64,000 nucleotides of DNA, from the NCBI RefSeq assembly GCF_900217235.1, contig NZ_LT907975.1, forward strand, positions 2,579,001 through 2,643,000. Reading direction: 5' to 3'. Position numbers and translations under genes: made by a program. Of the stretch, positions 7,989 to 17,080 are shown one piece after another. Position 1 is the first letter of the stretch, and each line of letters starts with the position of its first letter. Source of the stretch: Pseudodesulfovibrio profundus. Lineage in GTDB: Bacteria; Desulfobacterota; Desulfovibrionia; Desulfovibrionales; Desulfovibrionaceae. The notes below the pieces were generated by a model, which saw nothing but the letters and a program-made list of their open reading frames with translations, was not told the DNA's origin and did no database searches.

Positions 7989-10811
7989 CTATGATTTCGG
8001 CCAGCTTGCTTCGTCGAGCAGGAACATGAAGTTCTTGTACGGGATGCCGCCGTGCAGCGACAGGCCGATTTCGCAGGTGCGCGATGTGGAGTATCCTACG
8101 GTGCAGCCGTCCAACTGCCCGGGCAGGTCCTTCAGGGCGGACTCGTTCAGTTCAGGGTAGTTGAATCCGCGATCTCCGGCAAAACCGCAACAGTACACAT
8201 CGTTGGGAACCACGACTTCACGGGCGCACTGGCGGGCCAGATCTTCCATTTCGGCGGCAAGTCCCATTTTGCGAGTGGAGCAGGTCACGTGCAGAGCCAC
8301 GCGCTTGTTGATGGGGGTGAACTCCAGCTCGCTGACCAGATGGGTCAGGGCGAACTGAACCGGCTCAAGCAGTGTCAGGCCGGTGATATGTTCCTGCATT
8401 CTGAACAGGCAGGGACTGGTGTCGCACAGTATGGGGTACTCGCCGTTTTTGCTGGCAGTGCGCAGGGCGCATTCCAGTTCCGAGAGCTTCTTGTCGGCCT
8501 GTTCGATCAATCCCTTGGATTCCCACGGCTGTCCACAGCACAGAGAGTTCATGTTCTCCGGGTGGATGACTTCGTATCCGGCTTTTGCCAGTACACTCAG
8601 GGTCCGGTCGCGCAGGGCCGACTTGTCGGTATCCCGCTTCTCCGGCCCCATGTGCTGGGAAACACAACTGGGGAAATAGACAACCTTCCGGTCGCTTTGC
8701 GGTGTGCCGGTGCGAGTCGGCTTGGTCGCAGCCCTCGGCATGGAGGTATTCCATTGGGGGATGCGTTTGCCGGTATGCTTGTGCAGTGCCGCGGTTGACT
8801 TGGACATGATGTTGTCGCCCAGCAGGTCGTGGGTGCCGCCTGCCACGCGCAGGGCCGCGCCAATGGCGGCGGTGGTGACGCCGAAGCTGCTGGCGGTGAA
8901 GGAGGCGATACGCTTCTCCCAGGTGCTCCGCGCCCATGAACGATACACCTTGATGAATTTGCCGGTGTTGATGGCTACCGGACACCGTGTCGCACACAGG
9001 CCGTCAGCGGCGCAGGTGGCTTCGCCGTCATAGTCGAAGGATTTGCGGAACGCCTCCATGGACTCTTTCGAATCCACCCCTTCCAGTTTGCCGCGGGAAA
9101 TCTCGCGATAGGCCACGATGCGCTGGCGCGGGGTCAGGGTCAGTTCCCTGGACGGACATATCGGTTCGCAGAAGCCGCACTCGATGCACTTGTCGATGAT
9201 ATCGTCGGCCACCGGCAACGGCTTGAGGTCCTTGAGGTGGGCCTGCGGGTCTTCATTCAGGATGACGCCGGGATTGAGCAGTCCTTTGGGATCGAAAAGA
9301 CGCTTGATTTCTTCCATCAGCTCGTAGGCTTCGCGGCCCCACTCCAGTTCGACGAAGTGGGCCATGTTGCGGCCGGTGCCGTGCTCGGCCTTGAGCGATC
9401 CCTTGTACTCTTCGGCAACCATGTGCGTCACGTCGTCCATGAAGGCGGCGTAGCGGTCCACCTCGGACTGGATGTTGAAATCCTGCGTGAACACGAAGTG
9501 CAGGTTGCCCTCCAGGGCATGGCCGAAAATGATGGCATTGTCGTAGCCGTGTTTGGTGAACAACTCCTGCAAATCAAGAGTGGCCTGCGCCAGATCCTTG
9601 ATGGGGAAGGCGACATCCTCGATGATGACCGTTGTTCCGGCCTGACGGACAGCGCCTACGGCAGGGAAGAGCCCGCGGCGAACATTCCACAACGAGTTGA
9701 ACTCAATGGGATCGGCTGTGAACTCGTGCGGGGTGACGCTCGGCAGGTCTTTTACGGCATCGAGGACCGTGTCGATTTTCTTTTGCAGCGTGATTTCATC
9801 CTTGCCGCGTACCTCGACGAGCAGGGCGCTGGCATCCGGGCCGAGGTCTGCCAGTCCGGGCGGCATGCCGGGCTTGTCCTGTACGGATGCAAGAGCGGCG
9901 CGGTCCATGAGCTCGGCGGCGGAAACACGAATGGAACGGCAGATTGTGGCCGCCTCACAGGCCGAGCGGATGTCGGGGAAACGCATCAGGGCCGAAGCCT
10001 TGTGCGGATGCTCGACCACGGTCCGGTAGGTGACGTTGGAAATAAAGGCGAGGGTACCTTCGGAACCGACCAGCAGATGCTGGAGAATCTCGAACGGGTC
10101 TTCAAAGTCCACGATGGCATTAAGGCTGTAACCGGTGGTGTTCTTGATCTTGGATTTGCGCCGGATGCGATCGGCCAGCGATTTGTTGTCGAGAACCGCT
10201 GCTCTGAGTTTCATCAGGCCGTCCAGCAGTTCGCCGTGGCTGCGCCTGAATGACTCGCGGCTTTCCTCGTCGGCGGTGTCCAGAACCGTGCCGTCTGCCG
10301 TGACGATGCGCATGGAGTCGAGGGTTTTGTATGAGTTCTCAGCCACACCGCAGCACATGCCTGAAGCATTGTTGGCAACGATGCCGCCGATTTTACAGGT
10401 ATCGATACTGGCAGGGTCCGGCCCGATCTTTTTGCCGTGGGGCGCGAGTATGCGGTTGGCATGACTGCCGATAATGCCGGGTTCCAGCTGGATTTTCTTG
10501 GCTTTGTCCAGAATCTCGAAGCCGCTCCAACCTTCGCCCAGACGGATCAGGATGGAATCACTGATGGCCTGACCGGAAAGAGAGGTCCCGGCCGCCCGGA
10601 AGGTCACGGGCACCTCGAAGGTGTTGACGATCTCCAGTATACGAATTACTTCGGATTCGCACTCGGTATCCACAACGATTTTGGGGATGAGGCGATAGAA
10701 ACTGGCATCCGTGCCATACGCCAGGGTGCGAAGGGAGTCGGTATACACCCTCTTCTCGGGCAGAAATTTAATCAGTTCCGCATGTATTCTATCGTAAGGT
10801 TCTGGCAGCAT
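7989..10811 (-). CDS. FAD/Fe-S D-lactate dehydrogenase-type oxidoreductase (Dld-II)
   Basis: One-chain fusion of the GlcD and GlcF types, 940 residues. N-terminal FAD_binding_4 domain (R-A-A-G-T-S-L-S-G-Q near residue 80, G-G-I-V-A-N-N-A-S-G-M near 130), FAD-oxidase C domain (about 250-520), two [4Fe-4S] sites (C-I-E-C-G-F-C-E-P-I-C-P near 540 and C-x5-C-x3-C-P near 600), then two CCG domains (C-C-G-Q-P near 760, C-C-G-F-A-G-D near 877). The architecture matches Shewanella Dld-like D-lactate dehydrogenases, passing electrons to quinone at the membrane. AGGAG 5 nt before the ATG. A related two-gene version lies at 54.4-57 kb. Exact hydroxy-acid substrate is inference. Confidence 0.88.
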   Translation of the reverse strand: MLPEPYDRIHAELIKFLPEKRVYTDSLRTLAYGTDASFYRLIPKIVVDTECESEVIRILEIVNTFEVPVTFRAAGTSLSGQAISDSILIRLGEGWSGFEILDKAKKIQLEPGIIGSHANRILAPHGKKIGPDPASIDTCKIGGIVANNASGMCCGVAENSYKTLDSMRIVTADGTVLDTADEESRESFRRSHGELLDGLMKLRAAVLDNKSLADRIRRKSKIKNTTGYSLNAIVDFEDPFEILQHLLVGSEGTLAFISNVTYRTVVEHPHKASALMRFPDIRSACEAATICRSIRVSAAELMDRAALASVQDKPGMPPGLADLGPDASALLVEVRGKDEITLQKKIDTVLDAVKDLPSVTPHEFTADPIEFNSLWNVRRGLFPAVGAVRQAGTTVIIEDVAFPIKDLAQATLDLQELFTKHGYDNAIIFGHALEGNLHFVFTQDFNIQSEVDRYAAFMDDVTHMVAEEYKGSLKAEHGTGRNMAHFVELEWGREAYELMEEIKRLFDPKGLLNPGVILNEDPQAHLKDLKPLPVADDIIDKCIECGFCEPICPSRELTLTPRQRIVAYREISRGKLEGVDSKESMEAFRKSFDYDGEATCAADGLCATRCPVAINTGKFIKVYRSWARSTWEKRIASFTASSFGVTTAAIGAALRVAGGTHDLLGDNIMSKSTAALHKHTGKRIPQWNTSMPRAATKPTRTGTPQSDRKVVYFPSCVSQHMGPEKRDTDKSALRDRTLSVLAKAGYEVIHPENMNSLCCGQPWESKGLIEQADKKLSELECALRTASKNGEYPILCDTSPCLFRMQEHITGLTLLEPVQFALTHLVSELEFTPINKRVALHVTCSTRKMGLAAEMEDLARQCAREVVVPNDVYCCGFAGDRGFNYPELNESALKDLPGQLDGCTVGYSTSRTCEIGLSLHGGIPYKNFMFLLDEASWPKS

Positions 10812-10970
10812 CAGCGCTCCTTTGTTTCATTGAATGTTCCGCATAAGCGGATGCTTACTGTAGCACAGGATCAAACTGATAAACAATACTGGTTTGAATT
10901 ATTCTAACTCCACCTGCATCTTGTTGCAGAATGGCGCCGTTTTCCGCGAACAAACAATCAAAGGCATACC

Positions 10971-11738
10971 ATGTCGCAGACGCACGTATATTTCATTGGA
11001 GCCGGTCCCGGTGATCCCGAACTGGTGACGGTCAAAGGGCAACGGCTCATCAGCGAGGCCGATCTGGTTCTGTATGCCGGTTCACTGGTCCCCAAGGCGG
11101 TTGTGGACTGTGCCGGACCGGATGCCACGGTGGCGGACTCCGCTCCCATGAGCCTTGAGGAGACCCATGCCATGATGGTTGAAGCGGTACGCAATGGCGG
11201 CGTGGTGGCGCGGGTGCACACGGGCGATCCCGCCCTGTTCGGTGCCATTCGCGAACAGATGGCGCTGCTGGATGCCGAAGGCATTCAATATGAGGTTGTT
11301 CCCGGAGTGACAGCCGGATTTGCCGCTGCCGCATCTGCCTGTCGATCCTACACCGTGCCGGAAATCACGCAGACCTTGATCTTCACCCGTATCGCGGGCA
11401 GGACCCCGGTGCCGGAATCCGAAAATCTCCGCTCCCTTGCAGCCCATGGTTCGGCCATGTGCATTTATCTGTCTGCTGGCGATCCCGAAGGAGTGCAGCA
11501 GGAACTGGAGGCTGGCGGCCTGCATGAGGAAACACTGGTGGTCATGGCCTATCGCGTCGGGTGGCCGGAAGAGCAAATTGTCGAGACCCGGCTGTCCCGT
11601 TTGGCCGCAGATTCCCGGTCCAACAGCTTTACCAGACAGACCGTTTTTCTGATTCTGCCCGGGCAAGGCCGGATTGATTCCGCTGAAACAAAATCATTGC
11701 TTTACGACACGGGCTTTAGTCACATGTTCAGGAAATAA
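10971..11738 (+). CDS. cobM: Precorrin-4/cobalt-precorrin-4 C11-methyltransferase
   Basis: SAM-dependent tetrapyrrole methylase of cobalamin synthesis (CobM/CbiF). G-A-G-P-G-D-P-E-L-V-T at residues 10-20, Y-A-G-S-L-V-P, the H-T-G-D-P-A-L-F-G-A-I-x-E-Q block and V-P-G-V-T-A are standard for this subgroup; the Y-T-V-P-E-I-T-Q-T segment favours C11 specificity. 255 residues is normal. In an anaerobe the cobalt-first (CbiF) route is more likely. No other cob/cbi genes and no cobalamin riboswitch are seen in the 159 bp upstream. Confidence 0.93.
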   Translation: MSQTHVYFIGAGPGDPELVTVKGQRLISEADLVLYAGSLVPKAVVDCAGPDATVADSAPMSLEETHAMMVEAVRNGGVVARVHTGDPALFGAIREQMALLDAEGIQYEVVPGVTAGFAAAASACRSYTVPEITQTLIFTRIAGRTPVPESENLRSLAAHGSAMCIYLSAGDPEGVQQELEAGGLHEETLVVMAYRVGWPEEQIVETRLSRLAADSRSNSFTRQTVFLILPGQGRIDSAETKSLLYDTGFSHMFRK

Positions 11739-11989
11739 TGTCTCTTTGGGTGGTGGCTTGTGACGTTCCCAAAAACTCTTGGAATGTCATGACAAAAGGA
11801 GACAAAGAGAAAATGAAAACAACAAGACTTAGAAGACCTGCCAATCATTATAATATCCCTTAAAACATAAATTGCTTGATATAGTGAGGGGGAGATTTTG
11901 ATGCCCTGCCGGTGTTTTCTGCTCGTAGAGTGGAAGTTGCTGTCATGAGGTGTTTTGTGCGTGGTAGCGGTTGTATGGGGAGTAATGGG

Positions 11990-12853
11990 ATGGATTCGAT
12001 GAGATATGCAATAATAGCATTCATATTATTTGTACTGGGGATCGTTACTGTTGCAGTGGCTGGTTCCAAAGAGCAGTATCTGGAAAACGGCATTACCGTC
12101 GCGTACACCAAGGATGCCCGTCCATTGAGCTTCATGGGAACAAGCGGAAGGCCTGAAGGGTTGACCATTGATTTCTGGAGACTCTGGTCCAACAAGACAG
12201 GAATTCCTGTTCGGTTCAAACTGGGTGTGTGGGAAGAGACTATCCCGCTGGTGACAGATGGTGGTGCTGATGTTCATGGGGGCCTTGTCAAAACCGAAGA
12301 GCGACAACAACTGTTCGATTATACACACCCTCTGTTCGACATAGAGACCGTGCTTGTTGTCAAACCCGGCCAGAAAGGTAACGTGGATAGTGATTTCAAG
12401 GCAGGTACTGTGGGTGCCGTCAAGGAAGCTCATTCCGCTCAGCTCGTGTTGGATCGGTTTCCTGATGTGCAGTTAAGCGAATATCTCACGCCGCAGGCTT
12501 TGCTCGAAGCCTTTGTCAGGGGCGAAGTCGATGGAGCTGTCGTCTATCTCCCTACATTCCATTTAAAAAACAACCAGCGTGCTGAGCCCGTTGAGTATCG
12601 GGTAGCGGCGATTCTGGAAACATTGCAGATTCATGGGGCTGTTCGCAAAGGGAATACAGAGCTCCTTGGCGTCATCAATGACGGTTTGGCTCAGATCACC
12701 AAAGAGGAAAGAGACTATCTAAAAAATAGATGGTTTGTGCCTGGTGCTGAAGAGCAGAGCCATAGCTTTCTGTGGTTGTGGCTCTCCGGCGCCGTCTTTC
12801 TCGTAGGTGCGGTCTTTCTGGCGCTCAAGATAGCTCTGCGAACCAGAAAGTAG
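11990..12853 (+). CDS. Membrane-anchored periplasmic solute-binding protein (SBP_bac_3 type)
   Basis: About 287 residues: N-terminal hydrophobic signal/anchor (residues 6-22), a PBP2-type binding domain from about 30 to 255 (I-T-V-A-Y-T-K-D-A-R-P-L-S-F, L-T-I-D-F-W-R-L-W), and a C-terminal transmembrane helix (about 262-281) ending in R-T-R-K. This layout is that of the sensor part of binding-protein histidine kinases or cyclases, but the frame stops just after the helix. Immediately after the TAG another frame can be read as V-A-L-L-E-D-R-V-N, so a decayed longer sensor is possible. The ATG at 11990 is chosen for GGGAG upstream; earlier GTG/ATG codons exist. No permease or ATPase is nearby. 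Confidence 0.75.
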   Translation: MDSMRYAIIAFILFVLGIVTVAVAGSKEQYLENGITVAYTKDARPLSFMGTSGRPEGLTIDFWRLWSNKTGIPVRFKLGVWEETIPLVTDGGADVHGGLVKTEERQQLFDYTHPLFDIETVLVVKPGQKGNVDSDFKAGTVGAVKEAHSAQLVLDRFPDVQLSEYLTPQALLEAFVRGEVDGAVVYLPTFHLKNNQRAEPVEYRVAAILETLQIHGAVRKGNTELLGVINDGLAQITKEERDYLKNRWFVPGAEEQSHSFLWLWLSGAVFLVGAVFLALKIALRTRK

Positions 12854-12924
12854 CACTGTTGGAAGATCGGGTTAACGGGCTACTCCTCATTGTAAATACC
12901 TCCCGGATTCTGTAATCAACGGCC

Positions 12925-14208
12925 ATGGGCCACATCATCGCTAAAGACATCTATCGTCAACTGGGGCGCACGCTCGACAATACACCGGTGCGGATGCCCT
13001 GGACTCCGGCCATGCGGGCCATGCTTGAGTCCTTATATACGCCGGAAGAGGCAGATCTGGTCACGCGGATGCCCTACCGACCGTCGACCATCGAGCGCAT
13101 CGCCACTTTAAGCGGAATGGATGAGGCTCGTCTTCATCGGCTGCTCCCGGATATGTGCGGCAAAGGGCTGGTGTGCGATATTCATGACGGTGCAAAGTAC
13201 CAGTACATGATTTCGCCCATCGTCATCGGATTTTTTGAATTCTCCATGATGCGCACCAAGGGCGACATTGCTCCTGCCAAATGGGCTGAACTCTTTCAGG
13301 CCTACATGTTTGGTGACAATGCGTTTCTCGAAGCCAACTTTGGCAACGGCCAGCAGGTTTCGGTGATGCGGGCGCTCCCCTACGAAGAAACACTCCATGA
13401 ACACGATCATGTGGAGATTCTTGATTACGAAAAGGCGGCTGCGCTCATCGATGCCCATGATCGTTTTGCCGTCGGGGTCTGCGCTTGCAGGCACGAAAAG
13501 GAGCACCTTGGCACCCGAGGCTGTGATGTGCCGCTGGAAACATGTACCTCCATGGGGGCGGCTGCTGATTTTCTCGTCCGCAATGAATTTGCCCGCGAGG
13601 CTTCCAAGGCGGAAATGCTTGATATTTTTGCCCGCTCCAAGGAACTGGGCTTTACCCTGTCCACGGACAACGTGAAGCAGGATGCCGGATTCGTCTGCCA
13701 TTGCTGCGGCTGCTGCTGCAATCTCATGCACGGCATCAAGCAGGGGTATCCGGGCATACTTGTTTCTTCATCGTTTATTGCCGAATGTGACACCGATACC
13801 TGTAACGGTTGCGGCAAGTGTGTTCGGGCCTGCCCCATTGATGCTGTCCGGCTGGAGGAACGCCCTGTCAGGTCGGAAGGGCAAAGTGCCAGGTACGCTG
13901 TGGTCGATTCGGAACTGTGCCTGGGGTGCGGCGTGTGTGCGCTCAAATGCAAGCCGCAGTCAATGGAGCTGCACAAACGACAACAGAAGGTTTTTCACCC
14001 GGAAGATTCCTTTGAGCGTGTGCTGATTCAATCGCTGGAACGTGATACCTTGCAGCATCTGATTTTTGACAACCCGAACAGCAAGGCCGAGAATTTCATG
14101 CGTTCTGTGTTGGGTGGATTTCTCAAACTCAGCCCGGTCAAAAAGGCGCTGATGAGAGACGCATTGCGTTCCCGCTTCCTGGATGCGATCCGCAATGCCG
14201 CAGGCTAG
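12925..14208 (+). CDS. Winged-helix/4Fe-4S ferredoxin-type protein
   Basis: Soluble iron-sulfur protein of 427 residues. The first 110 residues look like a winged-helix region (Y-R-P-S-T-I-E-R-I-A-T-L-S-G-M-D-E-A-R-L-H-R-L-L). A middle region carries C-A-C-R-H-E-K (about 186-192), a further two Cys nearby, then C-H-C-C-G-C-C-C (about 257-264). Two ferredoxin [4Fe-4S] motifs follow: C-N-G-C-G-K-C-V-R-A-C-P (about 293-304) and C-L-G-C-G-V-C-A-L-K-C-K (about 332-343). Similar proteins are common in anaerobes beside redox enzymes, but I cannot name a reaction. The start lacks a clear ribosome site. No obvious operon partner. Confidence 0.78.
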   Translation: MGHIIAKDIYRQLGRTLDNTPVRMPWTPAMRAMLESLYTPEEADLVTRMPYRPSTIERIATLSGMDEARLHRLLPDMCGKGLVCDIHDGAKYQYMISPIVIGFFEFSMMRTKGDIAPAKWAELFQAYMFGDNAFLEANFGNGQQVSVMRALPYEETLHEHDHVEILDYEKAAALIDAHDRFAVGVCACRHEKEHLGTRGCDVPLETCTSMGAAADFLVRNEFAREASKAEMLDIFARSKELGFTLSTDNVKQDAGFVCHCCGCCCNLMHGIKQGYPGILVSSSFIAECDTDTCNGCGKCVRACPIDAVRLEERPVRSEGQSARYAVVDSELCLGCGVCALKCKPQSMELHKRQQKVFHPEDSFERVLIQSLERDTLQHLIFDNPNSKAENFMRSVLGGFLKLSPVKKALMRDALRSRFLDAIRNAAG

Positions 14209-14259
14209 GCCCATCGATCATATGTTGAGTGTTATTCAACAGTTCCAAAGGAGATCATC

Positions 14260-14655
14260 ATGGAAATAATGCAGGTTCAGACACACCACCGCGAGGAATT
14301 GCTCGATATCACCGGAAAAGTTCGCAGCATCATCAACGACAACGGCTGGTCCGATGGCGCGTTGCTTCTCTATTGTCCGCACACCACCGGCGCTATCACC
14401 ATCAATGAAGGCGCTGATCCGGATGTGATGCGCGACATCACGGTGAACATGAACAAGCTCGTCCCGCACCAGGGCGACTATCGTCACGCCGAGGGCAACT
14501 CCGATGCGCACATCAAGTCCAGCATGTTCGGCTGCGATCAACTCGTCATCGTCGAAGGCGGCAACCTCCAGCTCGGCACCTGGCAGAAAATCTACTTCTG
14601 CGAATTCGACGGCCCCCGCACCCGCAAGGTGTGGTTGAAGTGGTTGTCCTCGTAG
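14260..14655 (+). CDS. yjbQ: YjbQ/UPF0047 family protein
   Basis: Small cytoplasmic protein of 131 residues. C-P-H-T-T-G-A-I-T-I-N-E near residues 44-55, D-x-x-x-D, the H-x-x-G-N-S-D-A-H-I-K-S block and the W-Q-x-I-Y-F-C-E-F-D-G-P-R-x-R-K-V end are hallmarks of UPF0047. Family members have been reported with thiamine-phosphate synthase activity, but the true role is unclear. AAAGGAG lies 7 nt before the ATG. Its stop is 8 bp from the end of the broken outer-membrane protein gene (convergent). Confidence 0.92.
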   Translation: MEIMQVQTHHREELLDITGKVRSIINDNGWSDGALLLYCPHTTGAITINEGADPDVMRDITVNMNKLVPHQGDYRHAEGNSDAHIKSSMFGCDQLVIVEGGNLQLGTWQKIYFCEFDGPRTRKVWLKWLSS

Positions 14656-15642
14656 GGACAGGATCAGAACGAATAGGACAGTTTCAGGCCGAGGGAGCCA
14701 GCCACGGAATCCCTGCCGCGTATGTGGGCCGGGCTGGCCGGGCCATACGGACTTCCGAGAGCTTCCGCTTCGCCGCTCCCAACCATTTGAGGAACGTAGG
14801 AAAGGTATTGTAAACCGCCAGTGAGTCCTATCCCCAATTCCTTCAACAGGTTGGTAGAAAGTGTTCCTTCCAAAGTGGCTCGGTAAGCAATCCCATGGCC
14901 CTTACTCGAGACAGTGTCTCCATCCAAGCTAGGGTTGGAAAATAGAGAAGTGTGGGTTGCAGAAGCATAGCCGATGCCGTGGGTTGTTTCCACTGATAGG
15001 CTGAGTGGGCCAAAATCCTTATCAGTCCTGCCACCAATCAGAAGACCGTTATAGGTCGTGTCGACGTTATCTACCATCGACATGCGGTCTCCTGTGCTGG
15101 ATTGATAGTCGAGTGAGTACTTCTGATCGAGCTTCATGCCCCAGTATCCACCAAACAATTCGATGTTTTGTTCCCAAGCCTGACAATCGAATCCAATCAG
15201 CAATTCGCCACCCAGTTGAAGAAACTGCAGCTCCGTCTTGGTGTATGCAGTCCCACTCGTTCCTGATGCCGATTCTCCAGAGGCAAAACCTGATGCCGGG
15301 AAATATCCGATTTTATTATATCGGCCCTGCGCTTTGAAATCATCGGTTTGTACTGGTTCGGTGTAGGAAAATCGACCTCTGGCTTCCACAAACAGACCAT
15401 TATCAAGCTGTTTTCCCATAATTATTTCAGTCATGGGTGCGACGATCGGTTCGTCAAACGTGGATAAACGGTCTCCATCCGAGAGACCGATACGCTTCCA
15501 GAGCGGGAGGTAGTCTGGCAAGTCTATGACATAGAACGATGCTTTTGCTTTAAGGTATGTTTCATTGTCCGGCGTTTCTTTTGCCATGGCAAAGGGGGTG
15601 CCAAGGCAAACGAGTAGGGTAATTATGGTAAATGTCTGAAAA

Positions 15643-16910
15643 GAGACCTCTGCACGGCAAATCCCACACTTTTACTCTTTAACTATTTGATTTATTATGC
15701 TATTATTTCTCCATCCAAAGGAGGAAGGCATGGCTATTCGGCAGAAAGGACCTCGGTTGGGTGATTACTTCCTGGGGCACCGCAGAACCAAGACCACATT
15801 TCTGGATGAGATCAACGAACTCATCGACTGGCAGCCCATCAACGCCTTTCTGTGCAAGAAGATCAGGCGCAAGGCCAACGCCGTGGGCAATCCCGCCTAT
15901 CCGCCTCTGGCGATGTTCAAGATTCTGCTCTTGCAGCGTTGGTACAACCTGAGTGATCCGGGCGTGGAGCAGGCGCTGCTCGACCGGCTCTCCTTTGTCA
16001 GATTTACCGGTTTTTCCATCGAGGACGACGTGCCGGACGAGACCACCATATGCCGTTTCCGTAACGGTTTGATCCGCCTGAAGGTGCTGGACTCCTTGCT
16101 CGACATGCTTAACCGCCAGCTTGAAGGACAAGGGCTTCTTGTCCGTGAGGGAGCCGTGGTGGACGCCTCGGTAGTCGAGTCGCAGCGGCGGCCGCGCAAG
16201 GTTATCGACGTGATGCCTGAGGACCGTTCCGAGGACGCCGAAGAACAGGATGGGCCGGTGGACTGCCGGGTCAGCTATTCGGATGACGAGGAGGCGGCCT
16301 GGCTCCGCAAGAGAAATCGGGCCTATTACGGCTACAAGCTCCATGCCGCGACGGACAGTCGAGACGGGTTTCTGCTCTGTGGTCACATCACTCCCGCGAA
16401 CCATTCGGACACGGGCGAATTCGAGCGGCTCGTGAATGGCGTCGGCCTTGATCCCGGCGCACGGGTTTATGCGGACAAGGGCTATTGCAGCGGGAAGAAC
16501 CGGGACATTCTGTTTGATCGCGATTTGGAGGACGGAACCATGGACAAGACGCCTCGTGGCGGCAGGCTGACAGACTTCGAAAAGACCCGCAACCGTGACA
16601 TCAGCAGCATTCGGCAAATAGTCGAGCGGGCCTTCGGCACACTCAAACGTGGCTACGCATTCTTTCGGTCCCGATACGTGGGTCGTGAGAAGGTGGAGGG
16701 AGAGTTCCACATCCTCGCCATGGCGTTCAATTTGAAAAAAGCTGTTCGACTGGCGCGAGCCTGAAGGGAGAGGTGCGTCCAAAATCCGGCATTTCGGCCA
16801 GAAATGGCAGGAAAAGGCCGGGAATGAGCCCAAGCTGGGGTGCGGTCAGAACATCAAATTGGGTGCGGAGCGCAAGGCACGGACGCGAAAAGGGGATGCG
16901 CAGAGGTCTC
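15643..16910 (+). mobile_element. IS5-family element, 1268 bp, complete
   Basis: Terminal inverted repeats GAGACCTCTGC at 15643-15653 and its complement at 16900-16910. GAAAA is repeated directly outside both ends (15638-15642 and 16911-16915), consistent with a target duplication. Carries one intact transposase gene at 15730-16764. The stretch 16765-16899 is non-coding. Inserted within the signal-peptide codons of a minus-strand outer-membrane protein gene. Confidence 0.93.
15730..16764 (+). CDS. IS5-family transposase (DDE)
   Basis: Intact 344-residue transposase. DUF772-like N-terminal region (Y-P-P-L-A-M-F-K-I-L-L-L-Q-R-W-Y-N-L-S-D), first Asp in V-V-D-A-S-V-V, second Asp in V-Y-A-D-K-G-Y, and the Glu in V-E-R-A-F-G-T-L-K-R. 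AAAGGAGG lies just upstream of the ATG at 15730, which is preferred over an in-frame ATG at 15697. Single frame, no programmed shift, unlike the IS5 element at 4.9 kb. Confidence 0.95.
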   Translation: MAIRQKGPRLGDYFLGHRRTKTTFLDEINELIDWQPINAFLCKKIRRKANAVGNPAYPPLAMFKILLLQRWYNLSDPGVEQALLDRLSFVRFTGFSIEDDVPDETTICRFRNGLIRLKVLDSLLDMLNRQLEGQGLLVREGAVVDASVVESQRRPRKVIDVMPEDRSEDAEEQDGPVDCRVSYSDDEEAAWLRKRNRAYYGYKLHAATDSRDGFLLCGHITPANHSDTGEFERLVNGVGLDPGARVYADKGYCSGKNRDILFDRDLEDGTMDKTPRGGRLTDFEKTRNRDISSIRQIVERAFGTLKRGYAFFRSRYVGREKVEGEFHILAMAFNLKKAVRLARA

Positions 16911-17029
16911 GAAAAACCGACAATTGTAGAAAGTGCTTTGTTGTATGCATAAGGGCATATGAATTCTCCTGTTTAGAATATAAAGTCAACAAAAACAGGA
17001 TTCTATTTAATTTACCCAGAAGCAGAAAC

Positions 17030-17063
17030 AAAAAAGGCCCGGAACACCCTCTGTTCCGGGCCT
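17030..17063 (-). terminator. Terminator of the cytochrome operon
   Basis: Perfect 11-bp stem AGGCCCGGAAC / GTTCCGGGCCT (17035-17045 and 17053-17063), 7-nt loop, followed on the minus strand by a run of T. It lies 18 bp beyond the cytochrome b stop. Confidence 0.9.
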
Positions 17064-17080
17064 CGTGCTGTAGAGTTGGG

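Larger units (their letters stand above)
14664..16950 (-). pseudogene. Outer-membrane beta-barrel protein gene split by an IS5-family element
   Basis: The gene lies in two parts on the minus strand: 16911-16950 (start and first 13 codons) and 14664-15642 (rest). Removing the IS and one copy of the 5-bp duplication GAAAA joins an ATG at 16950 in frame to the body. The rejoined N-terminus is M-H-T-T-K-H-F-L-Q-L-S-V-F followed by Q-T-F-T-I-I-T-L-L-V-C-L-G and T-P-F-A-M-A, a textbook signal peptide with an A-M-A cleavage site. The mature part (about 305 residues) alternates polar and hydrophobic residues and ends in L-G-L-K-L-S-Y-S-F, a beta-signal with terminal Phe. An ATG at the mature start (15587) could only give a cytoplasmic product. 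I do not recognise the porin family. A better-spaced ATG (16958) is out of frame. Confidence 0.85.

Noticed and set aside
10812..10970. Cobalamin riboswitch before cobM
   Set aside because: No B12-box-like motif or expected fold in the short gap.
15703..16833. 376-codon minus-strand frame opposite the IS5 transposase
   Set aside because: Shadow of the transposase; composition is antisense-like and no start signal exists.
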